Shown in pieces: positions 58,016 through 64,000 of a stretch of 64,000 nt of DNA (the stretch's first letter is position 1; each line of letters starts with the position of its first letter). A model generated the notes under the pieces. The model ran no database searches. It was not told where the DNA came from and was given only the letters and a program-made list of their open reading frames with translations. The position numbers and the translations under genes are program-made. The stretch is taken from positions 2,418,001-2,482,000 of the forward strand of contig NZ_JAFBBU010000001.1 of assembly GCF_016907385.1 (NCBI RefSeq), in the 5' to 3' direction. This DNA comes from Subtercola frigoramans. Its GTDB lineage: Bacteria; Actinomycetota; Actinomycetes; Actinomycetales; Microbacteriaceae.

Positions 58016-59689
58016 TCAGCTCGAGGAGGGCCGGTCATCCTTCAGCACGGTTGACGCGGCCGCGCCACCCGCCATGCCGGCGAGCACCGAGGTGAGGTCG
58101 AAGCCGGTGAGGTTCTTGACGAGCGCGGGCACGTCGCTGGCGATGTCGGTGATCTGCTGGCCGACGGCCGAGGCGCCGTCTTTGGAGATGACCGTGAAGT
58201 TGTCGATGCCGGCGAAGGCACCCGCGATGCTCTGGGCGATCTCAGGGAGGCGTTTGATGACCTCGATCGACGTTGCCGCGTTGCCGTAGCTCTCCATAGC
58301 CTGGGCCTGGGCTTTGATCGATTCGGCTTCGGCCAGACCCGCTGCACGGGTGATGGCGGCCTCTGCGAGCCCCCTGGCGTTGGTGGCGGCCGCATCGGCG
58401 TCGGCGGTCAGGGTCACCGAGGAGGCGGTCGCCTCTGCGTCGAGCAGGGCAGCCTTCTTGTTGGCCTCGGCGATTGTCTCCCGGCGGTAGGCCTCCGCTT
58501 CGGTGACCGCATTGGCACTCGAGCGCTGGGCTTCTGCTGCAAGGGTGACCGTGGCGGCCGACGCCTCGGCGTCGAGCACTGCAGCACTCTTGTTCGCCTC
58601 AGCGACGGTCTTTCGGCGGAACGCCTCGGATTCTGTGGCGGCGTTCGCGCTGTCACGCTGGGCATTGGCGTCTTGCACCTTGGCGTAGGCGGCGGCCTCG
58701 GCCGGCTTTCGGATGGAGATCTCGAGTCGTTCCTGCTCGACGAGGGCCTGCTCGGCGAGCGCCTGGCGCTCCTGCTCGGCGATGAGTCGATCCTGGTTGG
58801 CTTTGGCGAGCTGGCCGGAGGCGTCGGCCTCTGCCTGGGCGCGGTCGGTCTCCGACTTGATCGAGGCCTTCTTCAGGGCGAGTGCCTTGTCACGCTCTGC
58901 GACGCGCTCCTCCGACTCGATGCGGGCGAACTCGCTGGCCCGGAAGGCTTCGGACTGCGCCACGGCGGCCTCCTGCTGGGCCTTGGCCGTTTCGGCGGCC
59001 CCCAGGTTCGCGAGGTAGTTCGAGCCCGGCGTGGTCACGTCTTTGATGTTCAGGGTGTCGATGATGATGCCCTGTTCGGCGAAGTCGGCGCTGATCGACT
59101 TGACCACCAGCCCCTTGAACCGGGCACGGTCACTCGTGATCTCGCGAAAGGTGAGCTCGCCGATGATCGACCGCACGTGGCCCTCGATGGCGGCCGCGAT
59201 GATGTTGGCGAGGTTCTTCTGGGTGCTCTGGAACAGCTGCGCGGCACGACGCACCGAGTCCGGGTCACCGCCGACGCGGAACTGGATCGCAACATCGACG
59301 TTCGTGTTGATGTAGTTGACGTCAGGGCCCTGCACGCTGAAACCGTGCTGGTACTGCTCAAGAGAGATTCGTTGGGTCTCGTTGACGATCGGCCAGATGA
59401 ACGCCCGCTGGCCGATGACGACCTTCTGATTCTTCGTGTCGAGCGCAACCTCGTCGAACACCTGCGACCCGTTCTCGTCGAGCACGGGCTTTCCGCTGTC
59501 ATCGAACCGCGGCGTGCGGATGGGCTTCGACTTCTGGTCCGCCCCGCCCTTCTGCCCGATGATGATGAGCGCCTCGTTGATGCCGACCTTCTTGATGCGC
59601 GATGCCGAGAACGCCAGGATCACCAGCACGGCGACGACGATCACGATGATCGGAATGAGGGGAATGCCGGTGAAGAGACTCGCGTCCAC
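58016..59689 (-). CDS. Flotillin-like SPFH protein
   Basis: A 557-residue membrane-anchored SPFH protein: one N-terminal membrane helix (about 8-28), SPFH/Band 7 domain (about 31-215, with VVIGQRAFIWPIVNETQRISLEQY), and a long Ala/Glu-rich coiled coil (about 230-480) before a small C-terminal domain. The coiled coil has two tandem 44-residue repeats (343-386 and 387-430; about 31 of 44 identical). Flotillins organise ordered membrane domains. The gene follows the NfeD-like gene three bases after its stop, a standard SPFH-NfeD operon pairing. Confidence 0.92.
   Translation of the reverse strand: MDASLFTGIPLIPIIVIVVAVLVILAFSASRIKKVGINEALIIIGQKGGADQKSKPIRTPRFDDSGKPVLDENGSQVFDEVALDTKNQKVVIGQRAFIWPIVNETQRISLEQYQHGFSVQGPDVNYINTNVDVAIQFRVGGDPDSVRRAAQLFQSTQKNLANIIAAAIEGHVRSIIGELTFREITSDRARFKGLVVKSISADFAEQGIIIDTLNIKDVTTPGSNYLANLGAAETAKAQQEAAVAQSEAFRASEFARIESEERVAERDKALALKKASIKSETDRAQAEADASGQLAKANQDRLIAEQERQALAEQALVEQERLEISIRKPAEAAAYAKVQDANAQRDSANAATESEAFRRKTVAEANKSAAVLDAEASAATVTLAAEAQRSSANAVTEAEAYRRETIAEANKKAALLDAEATASSVTLTADADAAATNARGLAEAAITRAAGLAEAESIKAQAQAMESYGNAATSIEVIKRLPEIAQSIAGAFAGIDNFTVISKDGASAVGQQITDIASDVPALVKNLTGFDLTSVLAGMAGGAAASTVLKDDRPSSS
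58400..58663 (-). repeat. Tandem 132-bp coding repeat in the flotillin-like gene
   Basis: Two adjacent units (58532-58663 and 58400-58531) encode the 44-residue repeats starting AQRDSANA and AQRSSANA, each containing AEANK and LDAEA. The copies have diverged, so the duplication is not recent. Confidence 0.85.
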
Positions 59690-59692
59690 GCG

Positions 59693-60214
59693 TTAGCTGC
59701 TTTCTTTAGATGACGATGATTCAGTTATAACAACATAGGGGGCCACTCGTAGTGAACTGCCGGTGTGGCCGATCACCCGGACGCGCGTGCCCTCGGTGAG
59801 GATCTCAGCGCTCGTGGCGAGTCTGCGCCCCGATTCCCGGCTGTCTTCGACGTGCACCTCGCCCCCGGTCTCATCGACGTCGGAGGTGACGATCGCCGTC
59901 CGGCCGACGAGGGTGTAGTCGACGGTCGAGCCGCTGCTGATGCGCTGGAAGTAGCGCGTGAAGACGGCGCCGATTCCGAGGCTCAGAACTCCGGCTGCAC
60001 CACCGATGACGTAGGCCGGCTGGGCTTCGGCGCCGCTTCCCAGCATGATGACACCCACTGCCCCGAAGATCGCCAGCGCGGCTCCGACCGGCGCAAGTGA
60101 CAGCAGCCCGCCGGTCACGTCGAACAGGTCGAGCAGCCCGCCGAAGATGAGCCCGATCGCCATGAGTACGAGGCCGAGCGCGCCGACGACGACGAACACG
60201 ACTCCCGGTGTCAT
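59693..60214 (-). CDS. NfeD family membrane protein
   Basis: A 173-residue protein with three or four membrane helices (about 4-26, 37-58, 65-85) and a C-terminal OB-fold domain (about 102-163: LVGRTAIVTSDVDETGGEVHVEDSRES, then EGTRVRVIGHTGSSLRVAPY). NfeD proteins are partners of SPFH proteins, and the flotillin-like gene follows directly. The protease domain of longer NfeD proteins is absent. The ATG at 60214 is divergent from the ABC exporter gene, 109 bases away. Confidence 0.92.
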   Translation of the reverse strand: MTPGVVFVVVGALGLVLMAIGLIFGGLLDLFDVTGGLLSLAPVGAALAIFGAVGVIMLGSGAEAQPAYVIGGAAGVLSLGIGAVFTRYFQRISSGSTVDYTLVGRTAIVTSDVDETGGEVHVEDSRESGRRLATSAEILTEGTRVRVIGHTGSSLRVAPYVVITESSSSKESS

Positions 60215-60310
60215 GCGGCTACTGCGCTGCGGGCATCCATCTGAGCAGTCTGCCAGAATGCGGTCACCCGCGCGCGCCCACCGGAGGGTCGGTGATACCC
60301 GAAGCGCTCG

Positions 60311-60316
60311 TAGAAT
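60311..60316 (+). promoter_or_regulatory. -10 hexamer TAGAAT of the ABC exporter gene, near-leaderless
   Basis: TAGAAT, seven bases, then GTG at 60324. Confidence 0.5.
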
Positions 60317-60323
60317 TGGGCGA

Positions 60324-63300
60324 GTGACTGACCGCTCGCCTGCCCCTGCCGAATCCGGCTGGATCCGCCGCCTGTGGCAGTACCTGCTCCGACACCGGCG
60401 GAGCCTCTACCTGTCGCTCGGCGCGGCACTGCTGGGCAGCGCCTGCCAGGTCGTCATTCCGCTGGTGGCCAGGCAGATCGTCGACAACGTCATTCTTGTA
60501 CCCGACGCTCCCCTGCTGCCCTGGCTCGCGCTGCTGCTCACCCTCTCTGCGGGAGTGTTCGGCTTTGCCTACGTGCGCCGCTACCGAGGCGGCAAGGTCG
60601 CCCTCGAGGTGCAGACCGACCTGCGCAACGACATGCACGATCACCTGCAGACGCTCGATTTCGCGAGCCTCGACGCCCTGCCCACCGGCCAGCTCGTGTC
60701 GCGCGCGAACTCCGACACCACGCTCGTGCTCGGCCTGCTGAACATGATGCCCCTGATGAGCGGCAACGTCATTCTGATGGTGCTCTCGCTGGTGGTCATG
60801 TTCGTGCTGTCGTGGCCACTGGCGCTCGTGGCGCTTGTCGTGACTCCCCTGCTCGTCGTGATCTCGTATCGCCTTCGCGCCCGCATCTTTCCGGCGACGT
60901 GGGATGCCCAGCAGCGGGAAGGCGAGGTCGCCCAGATCGTCGACGAAGACGTCACCGGCGTGCGCGTCGTCAAGGCGTTCGGGCGCGAGACGCACGAGAT
61001 CGACCGCATGGTCGGGGTGTCGACCGCCCTCTATGGTTCGCAGATGCGAGCCGTGCGCATCCAGTCGCGCTACCAGCCGCTGCTGCAGACCGTTCCGGTG
61101 CTGGCGCAGGTCGCCGTGCTCGCCTTCGGCGGTTGGCTGGCGCTCAACAACCAGCTCACGATCGGCACCTTTCTCGCCTTCTCGGCCTACCTGACCCAGC
61201 TGATGGGGCCGGCACGCATGCTGGCGGGCATCCTGACCATCGGCCAGCAGGCCCGCGTGGGCGTGGAGCGCATCTTCCAGCTGCTCGACCTCGAGCCCTC
61301 GATCATGGATGCTCCCGCCGCCGTCGACCTTCCGACACCGTTCACGGCGGCCTCGCCCGGGCCGTCAGGGCGCATCGACTTCGACCGGGTGAGCTTCGGC
61401 TACACCCCGGATGCGCTCGTGCTCGACGACGTGACCCTGCACATCGCACCGGGCGAGCGCGTGGCGCTGGTCGGCCCGAGCGGCAGCGGCAAATCGACGC
61501 TCGCCGCCCTCGTCTCGAGGTTCTACGACCCCACCGCGGGCACCGTGAGCGTCGAGGGCATCGACGTGACGGACCTGCATCTGAAGTCACTGCGCGGCAA
61601 CGTCGGGGTGGTGTTCGAAGAGAGCTTCCTGTTCTCCGACTCCGTGCGGTCGAACATCGCCTTCGGTCGCCCGGCAGCGACAGATGACGAGGTGCGTGCC
61701 GCTGCAGAGATTGCCCAGGCGAGCGCGTTCATCGCACGGTTGCCAAGGGGCTTCGACACAGTCGTGGGCGAACGCGGTCTCAGCCTCTCCGGGGGGCAGC
61801 GCCAGCGTGTCGCGCTCGCCCGCGCCATCTTGTACGACCCCCGGATCCTGATTCTCGATGACGCGACCAGCGCCATCGACGCGCAAACGGAGGAGGCGAT
61901 CCACGCGGGGCTGAAGGACGCCCTCGGTTCACGCACTGTGCTGCTGATCGCCCACCGCGAATCGACCCTCCACCTCGCCGACCGGATTGTCGTGCTCGAG
62001 AACGGCCGCATCAGTGACCAGGGCACTCACGACGAACTCCGCGAGCGTAGCGCTACCTATCGAGGGCTGCTGTCGAACCTTGACGAGCAGACACAGGCTG
62101 CAGCCCAGAGCGGCCGGATCGAAGTGCTGGCAGATCTCACCGCCGACGGCGATCTGGTTACTGGCCGCCAGGACGACGCCGACGCGGCAGCGAGCAGCGG
62201 CTCAGTTCCGCGACGACCTGAATCCCGATCCACTGCAGGGTCCTCCACCCCGGGAAACGCCGCCGCCGACGCGGGCGCGACCTTCCTCGCCCCGATGCCC
62301 GACCTCCTCGGCGCCGTGGCGAAGCTCGGCCCGGTTCGCGATGTGCCCGAGATCGACCTCGGGCGCGAGACGGTCGCCGACCCGAAATTCACCCTCGTGC
62401 GTCTGCTGAAGGAGTTCCGAAAGCCTCTGGCCGTGGGCCTGGTGCTCGTCGTTCTCGACGCCGTCGCCGGGCTACTCGGGCCGATTCTCGTGAAGACGGG
62501 CATCGACAGCGGCGTGCAGGCGGGTTCTGCCGCAGTGCTCTTCGGGGCATCCGCCCTGTATCTCATCGTCACTCTGGCCGACCTCTTCGACGTGATCGCC
62601 TCGACCTTCGTCACCGGCAGGATCGCCCAGCGCGTCATGCTGTCGCTGCGCATTCGCATCTGGTCGCAACTGCAGCGGTTGTCGCTCGACTATTACGAAC
62701 GCGAGATGGCCGGCCGGGTCATGACGCGAATGACCACCGACGTCGACCAGTTCGAGTCGCTCATCCAGAACGGCCTGCTCTCGGCGCTCGTCTCTGTCGT
62801 CACCTTCGTGGGTGTGGGTGTCGCGCTGCTCACCGTGAACCTCGAACTGGGTCTCTGCACGCTCACCGTCGTCATTCCGCTGGCGATTGCGACGATGCTG
62901 TTCCGCAAGCGGTCGTCTACGCTCTACGACGTGTCGCGCGATCGCATCGCCGTGGTCAACGCCGACTTCCAGGAGAGCCTGTCTGGCGTGCGCGAGTCGC
63001 AGGCCTTTGTTCACGAGGCAGCGGCGGTCACGCGATTCCACGGTCTCGGCGCCCACTACCTCGAATCGCGGGTCAAGGCGCAGCGGCTCGTTGCTCTGTA
63101 CTTTCCGTTCGTGCAGTTCCTGTCGGGGGTGGCCGACGCGATCGTTCTGGGTGTCGGCGCCGGCCTGATTGCCTCCGGCGACCTCACCTCAGGCGCACTC
63201 ATCGCGTTCATCCTGTACATCGACATGTTCTTCTCCCCCATCCAGCAGCTCTCGCAGGTGTTCGATTCGTGGCAGCAGACCCGCGTCTCCGTGGGCAGGA

Positions 63301-64000
63301 TCTCGCAACTCATGCAGCTCCAGACCCTCACTCCCACGGCAGCAGACGCCCTGGTGCCCGGCCGGCTCTCTGGAGCCCTCACCCTCACGAACGTACGATT
63401 CTCCTACCCGTCGACTGAACCCCTGCCGTCGGCGTCGAAAGCCACCAGGGGCCCATCGGATGCCCGGCTCGCCCTGAGCGACGACGCCTCGTTCATCGCC
63501 CCCCGCGAGGCGCTCCGGGGCATCACCCTCGACATCGCTGCCCGCGAGACCGTCGCCCTCGTCGGAGAGACAGGCGCCGGCAAATCCACGGTCATGAAAC
63601 TCCTGGCGCGCTTCTATGATGTCGACAGCGGTGCGGTTCTGGCCGACGGTACCGACGTGCGCGCGCTCGATCTCGTCGCGTTTCGCAAACAGCTGGGCTA
63701 CGTGCCACAGGAGGCATTCCTCTTCACGGGCACGGTTCGGGACAACATCGCGTTCGGTCGCCCCGGGGCGACTGACGACGAGGTGCATGCCGCGGCCACG
63801 GCCGTCGGGGCCGATGACTTCATCGCCGAGCTCTCTGGCGGGTACGACCATGCGCTCTCCGAACGGGGCCGATCGCTCTCTGCCGGCCAGCGCCAGCTGA
63901 TCGCCCTCGCCAGGGCCCAGCTCGTCGACCCCGCCATTCTGCTGCTCGACGAGGCGACCTCGAATCTCGACCTGGCGACAGAGGCACGGGTCACGGCGGC
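60324..64000 (+). CDS. Fused two-half ABC exporter, truncated by the window end
   Basis: An open frame of about 1225 codons, running off the right edge, joins two ABC exporter halves: membrane domain 1, NBD1 (Walker A GPSGSGKST), an Ala/Ser-rich linker, membrane domain 2, NBD2 (Walker A GETGAGKST). NBD1 has VFEES for the usual Q-loop VFQ and Walker B ILILDDATSAID, with Asp for the catalytic Glu. NBD2 has a normal VPQEA and LLLDEATSNLD but LSAGQ in place of LSGGQ. Such asymmetry marks heterodimer-type multidrug or lipid exporters with one degenerate ATP site (as in Rv0194-like fusions). The NBD2 end is cut off. Confidence 0.9.
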   Translation, partial: MTDRSPAPAESGWIRRLWQYLLRHRRSLYLSLGAALLGSACQVVIPLVARQIVDNVILVPDAPLLPWLALLLTLSAGVFGFAYVRRYRGGKVALEVQTDLRNDMHDHLQTLDFASLDALPTGQLVSRANSDTTLVLGLLNMMPLMSGNVILMVLSLVVMFVLSWPLALVALVVTPLLVVISYRLRARIFPATWDAQQREGEVAQIVDEDVTGVRVVKAFGRETHEIDRMVGVSTALYGSQMRAVRIQSRYQPLLQTVPVLAQVAVLAFGGWLALNNQLTIGTFLAFSAYLTQLMGPARMLAGILTIGQQARVGVERIFQLLDLEPSIMDAPAAVDLPTPFTAASPGPSGRIDFDRVSFGYTPDALVLDDVTLHIAPGERVALVGPSGSGKSTLAALVSRFYDPTAGTVSVEGIDVTDLHLKSLRGNVGVVFEESFLFSDSVRSNIAFGRPAATDDEVRAAAEIAQASAFIARLPRGFDTVVGERGLSLSGGQRQRVALARAILYDPRILILDDATSAIDAQTEEAIHAGLKDALGSRTVLLIAHRESTLHLADRIVVLENGRISDQGTHDELRERSATYRGLLSNLDEQTQAAAQSGRIEVLADLTADGDLVTGRQDDADAAASSGSVPRRPESRSTAGSSTPGNAAADAGATFLAPMPDLLGAVAKLGPVRDVPEIDLGRETVADPKFTLVRLLKEFRKPLAVGLVLVVLDAVAGLLGPILVKTGIDSGVQAGSAAVLFGASALYLIVTLADLFDVIASTFVTGRIAQRVMLSLRIRIWSQLQRLSLDYYEREMAGRVMTRMTTDVDQFESLIQNGLLSALVSVVTFVGVGVALLTVNLELGLCTLTVVIPLAIATMLFRKRSSTLYDVSRDRIAVVNADFQESLSGVRESQAFVHEAAAVTRFHGLGAHYLESRVKAQRLVALYFPFVQFLSGVADAIVLGVGAGLIASGDLTSGALIAFILYIDMFFSPIQQLSQVFDSWQQTRVSVGRISQLMQLQTLTPTAADALVPGRLSGALTLTNVRFSYPSTEPLPSASKATRGPSDARLALSDDASFIAPREALRGITLDIAARETVALVGETGAGKSTVMKLLARFYDVDSGAVLADGTDVRALDLVAFRKQLGYVPQEAFLFTGTVRDNIAFGRPGATDDEVHAAATAVGADDFIAELSGGYDHALSERGRSLSAGQRQLIALARAQLVDPAILLLDEATSNLDLATEARVTA

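Noticed and set aside
1..64000. CRISPR array, prophage, insertion sequence, tRNA or rRNA
   Set aside because: No regularly spaced repeats, phage structural genes, transposase frames with terminal repeats, or RNA-gene signatures were seen on either strand. The only bracketed block is the 38-41 kb direct-repeat region.

Overview
The window comes from a high-GC, mycothiol-using actinobacterium, most likely a member of the Microbacteriaceae. This rests on family-level protein resemblance, on the rpsT-holA-comEC-comEA-leuS block, on an S-(hydroxymethyl)mycothiol dehydrogenase and an Rv2466c-type mycothiol-linked reductase, and on many apparently leaderless genes. It looks like ordinary chromosome: I see no rRNA, tRNA, CRISPR array, insertion sequence, integrase or prophage. 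Genes are dense. No gene-free stretch exceeds about 220 bases, and the longest (42840-43054 and 25356-25566) hold operator-like repeats.

Layout. 1-8 kb: start of a class I/II aminotransferase, then rpsT with a strong terminator, holA, a competence block (comEC as two overlapping ORFs, plus comEA) and leuS. 8-13.4 kb: pabB, a Phd/RelE-type toxin-antitoxin pair behind an inverted repeat, a pabC-like class IV aminotransferase, and an RsbQ-type hydrolase coupled to a PAS-GAF-GGDEF diguanylate cyclase. 13.5-21 kb: the cydABDC cytochrome bd operon, divergent from a BlaI-type repressor and M56 membrane protease, with two near-identical palindromes between them. 21-25.4 kb: an osmoprotectant ABC transporter and a TetR regulator. 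25.5-32.4 kb: App1-type phosphatase, AlkZ-like winged-helix protein, YceI, the Rv2466c-like protein, a coiled-coil lytic-transglycosylase-like exoprotein, polysaccharide deacetylase and a UbiA prenyltransferase. 32.4-38.2 kb: modABC with an HTH-TOBE regulator, and a Ski2-like helicase. 38.2-41.2 kb: a small accessory block (BrnTA-like toxin-antitoxin, isoprenylcysteine-methyltransferase-like protein, SDR, MarR) lying between two copies of a 53-bp stretch of the helicase 5' end. 41.2-46.4 kb: GMC oxidoreductase divergent from the mycothiol formaldehyde-detoxification pair, then an SDR with a Cys4 site. 46.4-53.4 kb: acetolactate decarboxylase, DUF3054, FAD oxidoreductase, phosphopantetheinyl transferase, DyP peroxidase, a cysteine-less DsbA-like protein and VanZ. 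53.5-64 kb: several regulator/target pairs, a flotillin/NfeD pair and a fused two-half ABC exporter that runs off the end.

How it fits together. Many accessory genes are regulator-target pairs with visible palindromes between them: BlaI/cyd, TetR by the osmoprotectant operon, MarR/SDR, TetR/DUF4386 and VOC-HxlR. One element, AATAGTTGTC-NN-TACAACC, occurs in two distant divergent promoters (YceI/Rv2466c-like and GMC/mycothiol dehydrogenase) and suggests a shared thiol- or electrophile-stress regulator not encoded here. Start codons were often moved inward from the longest open frame, using Shine-Dalgarno sequences, stop-start overlaps, or a TAnnnT -10 hexamer about six bases before the start (leaderless).
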